Shown here one piece after another: positions 7,872 through 17,501 of a DNA stretch of 51,214 bases; the stretch's first letter is position 1; each line of letters begins with the position of its first letter. Source of the DNA: Gemmataceae bacterium (GTDB lineage Bacteria; Planctomycetota; Planctomycetia; Gemmatales; Gemmataceae); the NCBI GenBank assembly GCA_009697105.1, contig SIAQ01000022.1:1-51214 (forward strand), read 5' to 3'. The translations under genes and the position numbers were made by a program. A model generated the notes under the pieces. That model was not told the DNA's origin. It saw nothing but the letters and a program-made list of their open reading frames with translations, and made no database searches.

Positions 7872-8282
7872 TCATTTCTTGACGCGTTTGTGCTCCATGA
7901 ACACGCTATCCTTGCTTCCGGTAAGGGGGCCTAATTCCACGTGCAATTCCGTCTCGGTCAGTTTCTTGATTTTTATTGTTATGGTAATCGCTAGCTCCTT
8001 ATCTACGATCTTGATTTTCTTATCGAGGAGCATTGTCACCACGCCTTCCTTGGCCGTATAGGTTCCCTCTTGCCGGATCTTGTTGCTTTTTTCCGAGGTT
8101 TCATCGTTGATGAACTTCCCGTCGGCCGTGAATTCGATAAGTGACTTGCCTTTGGCCGGCTTTCCGGTGGTCTTGGTTAACTCCCAAACACCGACCAGTT
8201 TCTTGGCCGTGTCCGTGCCGGCCGAGCTGAACACGACCAAGCCGAGCAAAACGGCCGCCGCGAGGGTGCATTTCAACTTCAT
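7872..8282 (-). CDS. Small secreted protein resembling Gemmata paralogous families
   Basis: 136 residues. The N-terminus MKLKCTLAAAVLLGLVVFSS is a Sec signal peptide. The mature part begins with KKLVGVWELTKTTGKPAKGK and SLIEFTADGKFI, the pattern of the small lipocalin-like or 'planctomycete paralogous' proteins of the TIGR03066/TIGR03067 type, predicted as beta-barrels. Function is unknown. A longer open frame runs upstream to 9077, but that part is antisense to the WD40 gene; ATG 8282 is chosen because GGAG precedes it by about five bases and it gives the signal peptide. It lies 47 bases downstream of the WD40 gene on the same strand. Confidence 0.75.
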   Translation of the reverse strand: MKLKCTLAAAVLLGLVVFSSAGTDTAKKLVGVWELTKTTGKPAKGKSLIEFTADGKFINDETSEKSNKIRQEGTYTAKEGVVTMLLDKKIKIVDKELAITITIKIKKLTETELHVELGPLTGSKDSVFMEHKRVKK

Positions 8283-8329
8283 CGAACGCTCCTTTGACAA
8301 GAAGGGGGAACTGGTATTCGCAAGCGGAC

Positions 8330-9331
8330 TCAGGGACGCATCTCCTGCACGACGATCTTGTTGTGCCCAGCATGATACAACGTCGTCCAGTCTTCGCTGA
8401 AGGTGCTGTCGTGGACGTGCATTGGCAGGTTCATCTGGTGGATCATGGTGCGGTTTGCCATGTTGTGGAAGGCGACGAAGCCGTTGCCGCCGCCGCCGAT
8501 GGCGCAGAGCCAATGGTTTTGCGGATGCCAAACGAGTTTGTTGAAAAGGCCCTGTTGGGTGCCTTGAAATTCGTGGACGCGAGTTCGGCGAGCCCAGTCG
8601 TGGACTTCGACGCGCGACGGCCCGCTTAGGCCATCGACGTTGCCGATTTGGCCCACGCCGCCGACGGCGATCTGCGTGCCGTCCGGCGAGAACGCCAGGG
8701 ATCGGACGCCGCCGATCGAGCGGATGCGCTGGGTCGCGTCCCAGGTGTACAGCGATGGCACTTCGACGGTGGAGAGCCGTTCGCCGTTCGCGACGTTCCA
8801 GATGCAGACGCGCCCGACGCGATCGCCGGTTGCGAGTTTTGTGCCGTCGTTGGAAAACGCACAACAATAGAGCATCGACGTGAAGTGCGTCGGCGTGCGT
8901 TCCTCGTGGCCACGCAGGTCGCGGATCAGCGTGCCGTCGGAGACGTTCCAGAGCTTGCAGACCATGTCGTCGGCCACGCTGGCGAGCTTCGAGCCATCGG
9001 GCGAAACCGCCAGTTGCCGAAGTTGGCGGGTGTGCGTGTCGTTGGTGCGAATTTGGCGATTGGCTTGCAAGTCCCACCAGATCAGGCGATTGTCATACCC
9101 GCCCGAGATGACGGTGTTGCCCGCGAGACGCACGCACGTCACATAGCGGCCATGATCAGCAAGTTCGCGCGCCGTCGGGTTCGCCTGCCCGGCATCGAGT
9201 TCGAGCACCTTGTTCTCGGAACTCGCGACCAAAATGCGCGACGTGTTCGGCACCCGCGCCAACGAGAACAACATATCGCGGCGAGTGATCTCGCGAACAT
9301 TACGCAGATTACGTGGATTGGCGTCCGGCAT
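8330..9331 (-). CDS. WD40 repeat protein
   Basis: 333 residues made of about six WD40 blades, seen as recurring units such as VTCVRLAGNTVISGGYDNRL, LAVSPDGSKLASVADDMV, CAFSNDGTKLATGDRVGR and LAFSPDGTQIAVGG. Such beta-propellers bind partners and have no catalytic site here. No signal peptide is evident. The start at Met 9331 is preferred over 9370 because its upstream sequence (AGGTTCCTACC before the ATG) matches that of the neighbouring DUF1501 gene (GGATTCCTACC before the ATG). In planctomycetes WD40 and DUF1501 proteins are often encoded together, usually with DUF1549/DUF1553 proteins, which are absent here. Confidence 0.85.
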   Translation of the reverse strand: MPDANPRNLRNVREITRRDMLFSLARVPNTSRILVASSENKVLELDAGQANPTARELADHGRYVTCVRLAGNTVISGGYDNRLIWWDLQANRQIRTNDTHTRQLRQLAVSPDGSKLASVADDMVCKLWNVSDGTLIRDLRGHEERTPTHFTSMLYCCAFSNDGTKLATGDRVGRVCIWNVANGERLSTVEVPSLYTWDATQRIRSIGGVRSLAFSPDGTQIAVGGVGQIGNVDGLSGPSRVEVHDWARRTRVHEFQGTQQGLFNKLVWHPQNHWLCAIGGGGNGFVAFHNMANRTMIHQMNLPMHVHDSTFSEDWTTLYHAGHNKIVVQEMRP

Positions 9332-9380
9332 GGTAGGAACCTCGGCAAGGCGTAAGGCGGTGGGAAGCATAACGAGATTT

Positions 9381-9434
9381 CCGCTTGCGGCTTAGCGCTC
9401 GCGTGGGATGATCCAATCGCTAAGCAGCAAGCGG
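9381..9434. repeat. Palindromic repeat, CCGCTTGCGGCTTAGCGCTC family, copy 2
   Basis: CCGCTTGCGGCTTAGCGCTC pairs with CGCTAAGCAGCAAGCGG around CGTGGGATGATCCAAT. It lies between the DUF1501 gene and the WD40 gene, which are transcribed in the same direction, so it would be in their shared transcript if they are an operon. Confidence 0.85.
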
Positions 9435-9490
9435 AAACAGGAAGGCATTGCGTTCGCAAGGCGCCATGCGAACGCTAAACGAATGGCAGA

Positions 9491-10795
9491 TTACGCCAGC
9501 ACTTCGCGGATCGGTTCGGTGCCCGGATCGGTCAACGGAATCGGCCGAGCGCCGATGTAGTAGTTCTTGTGCGGGTTGATGCCGAGCGCTCGGTAGATCG
9601 TTGCGAACAAGCGGGCGGCGCCGATTTCGCCTTCCGCGACGCGGTTACCCGAAGCATCCGAGCGACCGTAGACCGTGCCGCCACGGATGCCACAACCTGA
9701 CAACGTCGTGCTCCACGCCGATGCGAAGTGATCGCGACCGACGCTGGAGTTGATGCTCGGCGTACGTCCGAACTCGGCGAGCGTGACGATGAGCGTATTG
9801 CGAAGCAAGCCGCGTTCGTCGAGATCGTCGAGCAGCGTGGACATCACGTGATCGAGTTCGGGGACCATTTCCTGGTGCGATTCAAAGTTCTGAGCATGCG
9901 TATCCCACCACGCTCGGCCGACGCGGATGAACGGCACGCCCGCTTCGCACAGCCGACGCGCCGCCAACGCTTGACGACCGAACAACGTGGGGCCGTAACG
10001 ATCGCGCACACGCTGTGGTTCGCGCTCGATGTCGAAGAGCTGCTCGTTCGCCATGATGCCCGACACCCGGCGATACGCCTGGTTGTGGCTGTCGAGCGAT
10101 GACGACGATCGGCCTCGCTCGAACATCCCGCTCAGCTGATTGCGCAGCTCCGAGCGTTCGCGATGATCGAGTTCGCTGATGTTCACGCGGCGAATGTTCT
10201 CGGGAACCATCGACGTTGTCAGGTCCATCGAACCGTAACGAGCGCCAAGGAAACCGGCATGGCCCGGAGCCATACTGCGGCCTTCGGTCGCGGTGTAGAA
10301 CGAGACGTAATCGGGAACCTGGCTGCTTTCGAGACCCATCTCACGCGACATCACCGCGCCGAGATCGGGGTAGTCGATGTCGGCTTCGCTCATGCGGCCA
10401 CGCATCATGATCTTGGCAGCGGAGCCATGATCGGCGTTGCGCGTGTTGAGCGAGCGGATGATCGTTGTGTCGCGCATGCGGCGAGCCATTTTCGGCATCA
10501 ATTCCGAGATGCGGATGCCCGGCGTCGAGGTTTGGATCGACTGGAACGGTCCGCCGGTCGGCACGCCGGGCTTCGGATCGAATGTTTCCAGCTGACTGGA
10601 CCCGCCGGCGAGCCACAGCATGATGACGCGTTTTTGTTGTTGGCGTAGTTCGTTGGCGACGGCCGGCGCTCCGAGAACTTGAATCGCGGTCATGTCGGCG
10701 ACTGCTGCCGTCCCCGCCATCGCAGCCAGCGACGTAAGAAAACCGCGACGACTAACAGGATGCTCGGGTGAGCCGCAACTCGAATTGAGTGTCAT
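9491..10795 (-). CDS. DUF1501 domain-containing protein with Tat signal
   Basis: 434 residues from the chosen start. The N-terminus has the twin-arginine motif SRRGFLTSLAAMAG, so Tat export is inferred. The body is a typical DUF1501 protein (alkaline-phosphatase/sulfatase-like fold): VIMLWLAGGSSQLETFDPKP, the NADHGSAA segment, TLAEFGRTPSIN and GRDHFASAWS. DUF1501 proteins are expanded in planctomycetes, and no enzymatic activity is firmly established. Met 10795 is chosen over 10831 because its TTCCTACC leader matches the WD40 gene. Cytochrome-like DUF1549/DUF1553 partners usually found beside it are missing. Confidence 0.9.
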   Translation of the reverse strand: MTLNSSCGSPEHPVSRRGFLTSLAAMAGTAAVADMTAIQVLGAPAVANELRQQQKRVIMLWLAGGSSQLETFDPKPGVPTGGPFQSIQTSTPGIRISELMPKMARRMRDTTIIRSLNTRNADHGSAAKIMMRGRMSEADIDYPDLGAVMSREMGLESSQVPDYVSFYTATEGRSMAPGHAGFLGARYGSMDLTTSMVPENIRRVNISELDHRERSELRNQLSGMFERGRSSSSLDSHNQAYRRVSGIMANEQLFDIEREPQRVRDRYGPTLFGRQALAARRLCEAGVPFIRVGRAWWDTHAQNFESHQEMVPELDHVMSTLLDDLDERGLLRNTLIVTLAEFGRTPSINSSVGRDHFASAWSTTLSGCGIRGGTVYGRSDASGNRVAEGEIGAARLFATIYRALGINPHKNYYIGARPIPLTDPGTEPIREVLA

Positions 10796-11122
10796 GGTAG
10801 GAATCCCACTAATTTGGTTGGTAGCTGACACCAGCTAGTGTACAGGAAGCATCGCCAAGATGCGAGAGAGAAAATAGCGGATGTCAGATAAAGGAATGGT
10901 AGACCTCCTGACGGTGAGTTCCCACGGTTATCTGATCTCCCACCATTCCAGGGGAGGTTCACACAACCCGGATAACTCACCACAATTCATGAAGTCGGCA
11001 AACCCGGTAACCGATAAAGGGAAAAGGATGCGTTCCGCCTAAAGTTGGGCGAACCCCAGTGGTGAAAGAAACTCCATGAACCTGCGAGTCGTTTCTGAGG
11101 CCTAGATTCGGATGTTACGGCT
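10796..11122. other. Intergenic region with interleaved inverted repeats
   Basis: The region separates the DUF1501 gene from the efflux operon and must hold both promoters, though I see no clear one. Between 10884 and 10980 four short words are each followed by their reverse complement in the same order: TCAGATAA/TTATCTGA, GGAATGGT/ACCATTCC, ACCTCC/GGAGGT, GTGAGTT/AACTCAC. The rest (10981-11122) shows nothing I recognise. Confidence 0.5.
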
Positions 11123-12499
11123 ATGCGAAACAGTAAGAGTTGTTGCCGATCGGAGGCCCTCGTCGTCCCGACGATTTGTGCTTTTATATTGCTAAATGTT
11201 GGGACGGGATGCCAGACGACTCCGCTCGCTCCTGACCGCTTAATTATAGGGGCCCACCTTGCCCATCGTGTCGGCCAGACAATTCCGCAGAACACCATTC
11301 CCGGACAAATCGCCATGCCGCCCGGAGCTTCTCTGGACGACGGTATCACCGAAGACGAGGCCATCGCCTTTGCTTTGTGGAACAATGCCGCATTCCAAGA
11401 ATTATTGGTGGATCTGGGCATCGCACGGGGCGACCTGATCCAAGCAGGGCTGCTGCCCAATCCCGAATTCGTCTACTTCCCTTCGGTTCCGAACCGACAC
11501 TTTAAGTATCTTTTCGACTTGCCAATCGAAGCGATCTGGCTTCGTCCGATTCGGATTCGAAACGCTTCACATGAGGCCGACCGAACCGCGGAGCGCCTCA
11601 CCCAGGCGGGCTTGGACCTGATGCGGGACGTACGACAAGCGTATGCCGACGTGTTGTTGTCCAGCGAGCGGATTCGGATTGCCGGGGAGGCGGTGAAATT
11701 GCGCGGTCGAATCGCCGAACTCGCCGAAAAGCGTTTGAAGGCAGGGGATAACTCCTCACAAGAAGCGGCGACGGCCCGAATCGATGCGCTTCTAGCCGAG
11801 CAAGACGCCACACGAATCGCCTTCGACCGTTCGGTGGTCGAGGAGCGACTTCGAAACGTAATGGGAATCGGCAAAGCGAGAGATCCGTTGAAACTTGATC
11901 CTCCGCTGTCACCGGGTTGCCGAACCTTCGATGCCGAGGCCCTTGCTCATGAGGCAATGGAAAGTCGCCCCGATGCCCTAGCAACTGTCCTAGCGATAGA
12001 AGCAGCCGACGCTCGATTGAGGTTTGCGCGACTCGTTTGGGTTCGGCTGCTCGGGATCGGGGATGCGACTAGCGGCAGGAACGGCCACGAATTCGGCCCC
12101 GGCTTGCGATTTACCGTGCCGATTTTCGACCGAAATCAAGGCGGTATCGCTCGGGCGGAAGCGGAGTTGGAGAAGGCGATTCGGAAACAGCAAACGGTCG
12201 CCGATCAAATTACCCTTGATGTACATCAGGCGCATCTTCAATACAGCCAAGCCTGCGCCGAACTCGGATTTCTTCGCACGAAAGTTCGCCCGGAAGTCGA
12301 GGCAGCGATCCGCCGGTCTCAAGCCGGATATCAAGAAGGAAACGTGGCGATTTTTATCGTACTGGAGAGCACGCGGCAGTTGCTGGACAGTTACCTTCGA
12401 GAGGCTCAATTGCAAACGGACCTTCGACGATCCTGGGCCGAGTTAGAACGAAGTATAGGCAAGCGACTTGACCCCGAATTGGCATGTGACCAGAAGTAG
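11123..12499 (+). CDS. Outer membrane efflux protein (TolC/CusC-like lipoprotein) of a metal RND system
   Basis: 458 residues of the TolC family, the outer-membrane channel of a tripartite pump. The N-terminal hydrophobic segment ends in LLNVGTGC, a lipobox-like site, as in CusC/CzcC. Two structural repeats are visible: ITEDEAIAFALWNNAAFQEL starts the first, and GGIARAEAELEKAI lies in the second, with long coiled helices and the RSQAGYQEGNVAI turn. The adaptor gene starts 19 bases after the stop and the pump follows, so this is one operon. Codon choice in this operon (many CGA arginines, less GCG) differs from the neighbouring planctomycete genes, which could mean lateral transfer. Confidence 0.85.
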   Translation: MRNSKSCCRSEALVVPTICAFILLNVGTGCQTTPLAPDRLIIGAHLAHRVGQTIPQNTIPGQIAMPPGASLDDGITEDEAIAFALWNNAAFQELLVDLGIARGDLIQAGLLPNPEFVYFPSVPNRHFKYLFDLPIEAIWLRPIRIRNASHEADRTAERLTQAGLDLMRDVRQAYADVLLSSERIRIAGEAVKLRGRIAELAEKRLKAGDNSSQEAATARIDALLAEQDATRIAFDRSVVEERLRNVMGIGKARDPLKLDPPLSPGCRTFDAEALAHEAMESRPDALATVLAIEAADARLRFARLVWVRLLGIGDATSGRNGHEFGPGLRFTVPIFDRNQGGIARAEAELEKAIRKQQTVADQITLDVHQAHLQYSQACAELGFLRTKVRPEVEAAIRRSQAGYQEGNVAIFIVLESTRQLLDSYLREAQLQTDLRRSWAELERSIGKRLDPELACDQK

Positions 12500-12518
12500 T
12501 GGGAGACCTCAGAAGCCA

Positions 12519-13775
12519 ATGAAAAGCTCCGTAAATATTCTTCGACGGTTTTCGATAGTGCTGCTGACGCACTCGCTCACAGCGGCAATCGCAGCGGGCG
12601 CGTGGTGGCTGGTTACGAATAGGAATCCCGCGACGCAGACTGACAAGCACAACCCACCCGTGAAAATACCCACAATCGTGAAGGAAGATGAGCTGAACGT
12701 CATTACGCTAACCGAGGAGGCCGAGAAACGAATTGGGTTGAAAGTTGGAAAGATCGAGAAGAAAGCAGTTCGGCGTGTTCGGGTGTATGGCGGTGAAGTA
12801 ATGATCCCGGTTGGACGAGCGATCCTCGTCGCCGCGCCTCTCGGCGGCCTTTTGAAAGCTCCCTCTGGAAGGATGCCGGGCGCCGGCCAGTCGATCAAGG
12901 CTGGGCAGCAACTCTTCCAGTTGTTACCGCTGCTCACGCCGGACGGAAGAGCGACTCTTTCCGCGTCCTTGGTAGACGCGGACGGTCAGGTGAACAGCGC
13001 AAAGGTCCAAATCGATCTGGCTCGCATCGCACTGGAGCGGACCAAACGCGTGCTGAAGGATGGGGCAGGAAGTCAACGGCAGGTAGACGAAGCTCAAGGG
13101 GCATTCGACCTCGCATCTACCATAATGAATGCCGCCACGGCCCGTAGGACCATTTTGGCGAAGGTAGTGGGGGATGTCGGATCCGGAACGGCAGCCTCTA
13201 TATCCATTGATGCTCCCCAGAGCGGCATCCTTCGAAATGTCTTCGCCAGCGCAGGACAAAACGTGCCGAATGGGACAGCGCTGTTCGAGGTCATGGACCT
13301 TTCCACCGTATGGGTTCGCGTGCCGATTCCCGTCGGTGATTGGGACAACATCGAACGTACGCAAGCTGTTCGCGTGGGGATGCTCTCCCTGCCGAGCGGC
13401 GAAGCGTTCTCCGAGGCGAAGCCTGTCGCAGCTCCCCCTTCGGCCAACCCGCTTACAGGTACGGTCGATGTCTATTACGAGATGTCCAACGTGCTCGGCA
13501 AATTGATTCCCGGCCAACGCCTCGGAGTCACGATCCCGCTGAGCGATGACAAGGAGTCGCTTACTGCTCCGTGGTCGGCGGTTGTGTTCGACGCACACGG
13601 AGGCACCTGGATCTACGAGCAAATGGGCCCGCACCGCTACCTACGCCGACGCGTTGCCATTCGCTACACGATCGGCCCCGATGCCGTCCTTGGCCCAGGT
13701 CCGACTGTTGGCGTAAATGTTGTTGTTGAAGGTGTTCAAGAACTTTTTGGCGCGGAAACGGGCTTCGCCAAGTGA
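12519..13775 (+). CDS. RND efflux periplasmic adaptor subunit (CzcB/CusB-like)
   Basis: Membrane-fusion protein linking the inner-membrane pump to the outer-membrane channel, about 418 residues. One N-terminal anchor ([19 protein letters not shown]) is followed by the barrel and lipoyl segments ([18 protein letters not shown] ... [14 protein letters not shown]), a helical hairpin ([20 protein letters not shown]), and the returning lipoyl half ([20 protein letters not shown]). The open frame begins at 12468, inside the channel gene, but ATG 12519 places the membrane anchor at the N-terminus and has GGGAGA upstream. Seven bases separate its stop from the pump start. No histidine- or methionine-rich metal motif is evident, so the metal is unknown. 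Confidence 0.88.
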   Translation: MKSSVNILRRFSIVLLTHSLTAAIAAGAWWLVTNRNPATQTDKHNPPVKIPTIVKEDELNVITLTEEAEKRIGLKVGKIEKKAVRRVRVYGGEVMIPVGRAILVAAPLGGLLKAPSGRMPGAGQSIKAGQQLFQLLPLLTPDGRATLSASLVDADGQVNSAKVQIDLARIALERTKRVLKDGAGSQRQVDEAQGAFDLASTIMNAATARRTILAKVVGDVGSGTAASISIDAPQSGILRNVFASAGQNVPNGTALFEVMDLSTVWVRVPIPVGDWDNIERTQAVRVGMLSLPSGEAFSEAKPVAAPPSANPLTGTVDVYYEMSNVLGKLIPGQRLGVTIPLSDDKESLTAPWSAVVFDAHGGTWIYEQMGPHRYLRRRVAIRYTIGPDAVLGPGPTVGVNVVVEGVQELFGAETGFAK

Positions 13776-13782
13776 GGACACC

Positions 13783-16700
13783 ATGCTGAGTTGGCTTATC
13801 TCGGCTTCGGTTCGCGGAAGAGTGGTCGTGATCGCTTTGTGCGGACTCCTCGTAGTCTACGGCTTCCGCACAATCCGCACGGCTCCGCTGGACGTGTTCC
13901 CCGAGTTCGCGCCGCCGAAGATCGAGATTCAGACGGAAGCACCCGGCTTATCGACAGACGAAGTTGAAAACCTGATCAGCGTTCCCCTAGAAAACGCATT
14001 GAATGGTACGCCGGGACTCACGACTCTCCGGTCCAAGTCTGTCTTGGGGCTTTCGTCGGTCGTGCTTCTCTTTAAAGACGGCACGGACATCCACAAGGCT
14101 CGGCAATTCGTTCAGGAACGAGTGGCGGTGGAAACCGTGCGTCTTCCAACGGTCGCTCGCACGCCGGTGATGCTCCAGCCGCTTTCGTCCCTCAGTCGGC
14201 TCATGATGATCGGCGTTTCATCGAAAACGCTGTCGCAGCGTGACATGACGGAGTTTGCCCTTTGGACCATACGTCCGAAACTGATGTCGGTTCCCGGCGT
14301 GGCCAATGTCGCGATTTGGGGTCAGCGCGACAAACAGTATCAGGTGCTGGTCGATCCGGATCGTTTGCGAGCGCAGGGCATCACCTTGGATCAGGTGCTC
14401 AAGGCGGCGGGGGACGCCACCGTTTTCGAATCTGGCGGATACGTCGATAAGCCGAACCAGCGGCTCGCCGTGCGTCACCGTGCGATGATTCAAGACCCCG
14501 ATGACTTGGCTCGAACGGTAGTCGCCTTTCAGAATAACGCACCGATTCGCCTCGGCGACGTTGCCACCATTCAATTCGGTTCGCCGCCGCCGATCGGGGA
14601 CGCCATCATCAACGACGGGCCCGGCTTGTTGCTAATCGTCGAAAAACAACTCGAAGGAAACACCCTGGATGTGACGCGGCGCGTGGAGTTAGCGCTCAAG
14701 GATATCGAGCCGGGCCTGACGGGCATCCAATTGGACTCCACCATCTTTCGTCCCGCTACTTTTATTGAACGGGCCATTGAAAACCTCGGTCACGCCCTCT
14801 TGGTCGGCTGCGGGCTCGTGGTGGTGATTCTCATCATGTTCCTGTTCGATTGGCGGACGGCTCTGATCAGCGTGATCGCGATTCCGCTGTCGCTCATATC
14901 CGCCATCGTCGTGTTAACCGCGTTCGGAATGACGCTCAACACGATGGTCATCGCGGGATTGGTCATTGCGCTCGGAGAAGTGGTGGATGACGCCATCATC
15001 GACGTGGAGAATATCGTCCGACGATTGCGGTTGAACCGAGTTGCAGCCAATCCCGCTACGCCTTTCAAGATCATCCTGAACGCCTCACTGGAAGTCCGAA
15101 GCGCGGTCGTCTACGCGACGATGGTCGTTGTCATCGTATTCCTACCCATCTTCTTCCTGGACGGAATCGCCGGCGCTTTTTTTCGCCCACTCGCGCTGGC
15201 TTACATTCTGGCTATCATCGCCTCGCTTATCGTTGCTTTGACGGTTACTCCAGCGCTGTCCTTCATGTTGTTAACGGGGCATCACGGGAGAAGCGAGGAA
15301 GCGCCTATCGCACGCGGGCTACGTCGGGCCTACGCAGCGATTCTGCCGTTTCTCATCGATAAGCCGTACCAAGCTCTGGGATTCATCTTAAGCACCTTCC
15401 TTCTCAGCGGTGCCGCTGCTACGCAGTTCGGATCGGAATTTTTGCCCGAGTTTCAGGAAACCGACTTTCTGATGCACTTCGTAGCCAAACCCGGAACGTC
15501 CGTCGAGGAAATGGATCGCATGACAATCCTCGCGAGTCGTGAACTCTTGGCCATCCCAGGGGTGCGCAATTTCGGTTCGCACATCGGGCGTGCCGAGGTC
15601 GCTGACGAAGTATACGGCCCAAACTTCACGGAACTATGGATCAGCATCGAGCCAAGCGTGGACTATCCGGCGACGCTGAAGCGTATTCAGGCTGCAATGG
15701 ACGGATACCCCGGTATGTTCTGCGACGTGCAAACCTACCTCAAGGAGCGAAGCAAAGAGGTTCTCTCTGGATCGAGTGCGAGCATCGTCGTTCGCCTTTT
15801 TGGCCCCGACATGGCTGTCTTGAGAGGTCAGGCGAAGGAAGTCGAGAAGGTTATGGGAAAAGTTGACGGGGTGACAAATCTCAAAGTCGAATCTCAGGTG
15901 CTGCTGCCTCAGATCGAAGTAAGGCTCCGGGCGGATGCGGCGGAGCGATACGGTCTCACTCCTGGCCATGTTCGTAGGGCTACCACGACATTGCTGCGGG
16001 GAACAAAAGTCGGCGAAGTCTATGAGGGACCGAAGCGATTTGACGTGGTGGTATGGGGCGTGCCGACCTGTCGAGACGACTTGGCGTCGTTGCAATCGTT
16101 GCCGATCGATACTCCAGCCGGCGTCCAAGTTCGCTTGAGGGACGTAGCCGATGTGATGGTCGTGGCCATGCCGAATGAAATCAAACGCGAGGCCGCGTCC
16201 CGCCGTCTGGACATTACTTGCAACGTGCAGGGCCGCGATCTGGGAACGGTAGCCGCGGAGATCGAAAACAGCGTTCGAGCACTCAAGTTCGAGCCAGGAA
16301 CCCATCCGGAATTTCTGGGCGAAGAAGCCGCCCGACGCGAGTCGAGCCGGCGATTGTATCTGCTCGCTGGGTTGGCATTGTTTGGCGTTGTCTTAGTCCT
16401 CTATTCCGATTTCGGGTCTTGGAGGTTGACTCTCATCGTCTCGTTCACTCTGCCGTTCGCCCTTGTTGGGGGAGGTATCGGCGTGTTTCTGACCGGCGGT
16501 GTACTCTCGCTCGGGTCGCTTGTCGGACTGGTAACCGTGCTGGGAATCGCTGCCCGCAATGGCATCATGCTTGTCAGCCATTATCGCCACATCGAGGACG
16601 TGGAAAACATGCCTTTCGGAGCGGAACTGGTACGGCACGGCTCCGAAGAACGCCTCGCGCCCATCCTGATGACAGCTCTGGCAACGGGCTTGGCTTTGCT

Positions 16701-16866
16701 GCCGCTCATTATCAGCGGCCAAAAGCCCGGTCATGAAGTCGAATACCCATTAGCAGTCGTGATCGTCGGCGGGTTGGTTACCTCAACGCTGCTGAATTTG
16801 TTTCTTCTGCCGTCCCTTTACTTACGATTCGGTCGGCGCACTACAATTGGCGAGAGTGAGTTGTAA
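13783..16866 (+). CDS. Heavy-metal efflux RND pump (CzcA/CusA family)
   Basis: Inner-membrane proton/metal antiporter, 1027 residues. The heavy-metal RND signature in the fourth transmembrane helix reads [20 protein letters not shown], with charged residues in the proton relay. Other family segments are [20 protein letters not shown] near the N-terminus, [20 protein letters not shown], and [20 protein letters not shown] near the C-terminus. Start 13783 is chosen over 13717 because GAGGAC lies just before it and the protein then begins with the usual short cytoplasmic leader ([13 protein letters not shown]). Together with the two preceding genes it makes a complete tripartite exporter. No two-component or MerR regulator is nearby. 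Confidence 0.93.
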   Translation: MLSWLISASVRGRVVVIALCGLLVVYGFRTIRTAPLDVFPEFAPPKIEIQTEAPGLSTDEVENLISVPLENALNGTPGLTTLRSKSVLGLSSVVLLFKDGTDIHKARQFVQERVAVETVRLPTVARTPVMLQPLSSLSRLMMIGVSSKTLSQRDMTEFALWTIRPKLMSVPGVANVAIWGQRDKQYQVLVDPDRLRAQGITLDQVLKAAGDATVFESGGYVDKPNQRLAVRHRAMIQDPDDLARTVVAFQNNAPIRLGDVATIQFGSPPPIGDAIINDGPGLLLIVEKQLEGNTLDVTRRVELALKDIEPGLTGIQLDSTIFRPATFIERAIENLGHALLVGCGLVVVILIMFLFDWRTALISVIAIPLSLISAIVVLTAFGMTLNTMVIAGLVIALGEVVDDAIIDVENIVRRLRLNRVAANPATPFKIILNASLEVRSAVVYATMVVVIVFLPIFFLDGIAGAFFRPLALAYILAIIASLIVALTVTPALSFMLLTGHHGRSEEAPIARGLRRAYAAILPFLIDKPYQALGFILSTFLLSGAAATQFGSEFLPEFQETDFLMHFVAKPGTSVEEMDRMTILASRELLAIPGVRNFGSHIGRAEVADEVYGPNFTELWISIEPSVDYPATLKRIQAAMDGYPGMFCDVQTYLKERSKEVLSGSSASIVVRLFGPDMAVLRGQAKEVEKVMGKVDGVTNLKVESQVLLPQIEVRLRADAAERYGLTPGHVRRATTTLLRGTKVGEVYEGPKRFDVVVWGVPTCRDDLASLQSLPIDTPAGVQVRLRDVADVMVVAMPNEIKREAASRRLDITCNVQGRDLGTVAAEIENSVRALKFEPGTHPEFLGEEAARRESSRRLYLLAGLALFGVVLVLYSDFGSWRLTLIVSFTLPFALVGGGIGVFLTGGVLSLGSLVGLVTVLGIAARNGIMLVSHYRHIEDVENMPFGAELVRHGSEERLAPILMTALATGLALLPLIISGQKPGHEVEYPLAVVIVGGLVTSTLLNLFLLPSLYLRFGRRTTIGESEL

Positions 16867-16990
16867 ATTATTTGGCCCGTCGAGCGATACTTCAAGGAAA
16901 CCGCCTGGTTGAATCGCATGTCAACGGTGGCACGTGGAGCATTAGATCAGAATTCGCTCGATCTTGTCAGCGCTCTGTCACGAATTAAAT

Positions 16991-17079
16991 GTAGGATGTT
17001 TGGTTTACGAGCCGGAAGCGTAAGCGACGGTCTGGCATAACCATCCGTCGCCTACGCTTCCGGCTCGTACCCGTCCTAC
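16991..17079. repeat. Palindromic repeat, GTAGGATGTTTGGTTTACGA family
   Basis: Arms 16991-17030 and 17045-17079, sharing the core ACGAGCCGGAAGCGTA. It begins a cluster of three unrelated inverted repeats filling the gap (16867-17501) between the convergent efflux operon and the glycosyltransferase gene. No gene is visible in that gap. A likely role is transcript 3'-end formation. Confidence 0.85.
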
Positions 17080-17212
17080 ATGGAAAAAATCGAATAAGTA
17101 GCGTATATCAACATCCTCGCCTCGGCCCCTTTTCGTTACTTAGGGAAATCCAATGACTGCGAACAACATGCGAACCGCGGAGCGCGGAGTCCAACCCGTG
17201 GTCAATACGCAA

Positions 17213-17337
17213 TTTAACCACAGAGACACTGAGACACAGAGAAAATGTGAGGAATAGGGAACGAGCAATTTCACGATCCGGCGTGTCTTCCTTGCTTCCC
17301 ATCCTTCATATTTCCTCTGTGTCTCTGTGGTTAAAAT
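17213..17337. repeat. Inverted repeat, TTTAACCACAGAGACACTGA family
   Basis: TTTAACCACAGAGAC pairs with GTCTCTGTGGTTAAA; the inner parts are also partly complementary. It is the same family as 4951-5080 and 45811-45984, with coordinated base changes on both arms (GGCAC versus GACAC). Confidence 0.85.
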
Positions 17338-17341
17338 TCTA

Positions 17342-17473
17342 ATACGACAGCGCTACATCGTATCCTGTAGCTGAATTCGTGAGAATTAGGCCTTCCCTCG
17401 TTTGCCCAAGTCGTCCGAATTCTCACGAATTCGGCTACAATGCGGGCCAAATTCTCGATCTAGCGCTGTCGTA
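17342..17473. repeat. Nested inverted repeat (TACGACAGCGCTA outside, GAATTCGTGAGAATT inside)
   Basis: The outer arms are ATACGACAGCGCTA (17342-17355) and TAGCGCTGTCGTA (17461-17473). A second pair, GTAGCTGAATTCGTGAGAATT (17367-17387) and its near complement (17418-17438), lies inside. The nesting could come from one element inserting into another. Confidence 0.8.
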
Positions 17474-17501
17474 CTAACCATGCCAACCCGCGCTCCGGCG
17501 G

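Noticed and set aside
6323..7882. 519-codon plus-strand frame across pdxJ and the membrane protein gene
   Set aside because: pdxJ on the other strand is unmistakable; the long frame comes from high GC and the translated repeat.
8283..9077. N-terminal extension of the small secreted protein into the WD40 gene
   Set aside because: The extension is out-of-frame reading of the WD40 gene; a signal peptide and GGAG site mark ATG 8282.
12924..13634. Antisense 236-codon frame in the efflux adaptor gene
   Set aside because: Shadow frame; the sense strand encodes a complete membrane-fusion protein.
16867..17501. CRISPR array
   Set aside because: The repeats are palindromes of different families at irregular spacing, not short identical repeats with uniform spacers.
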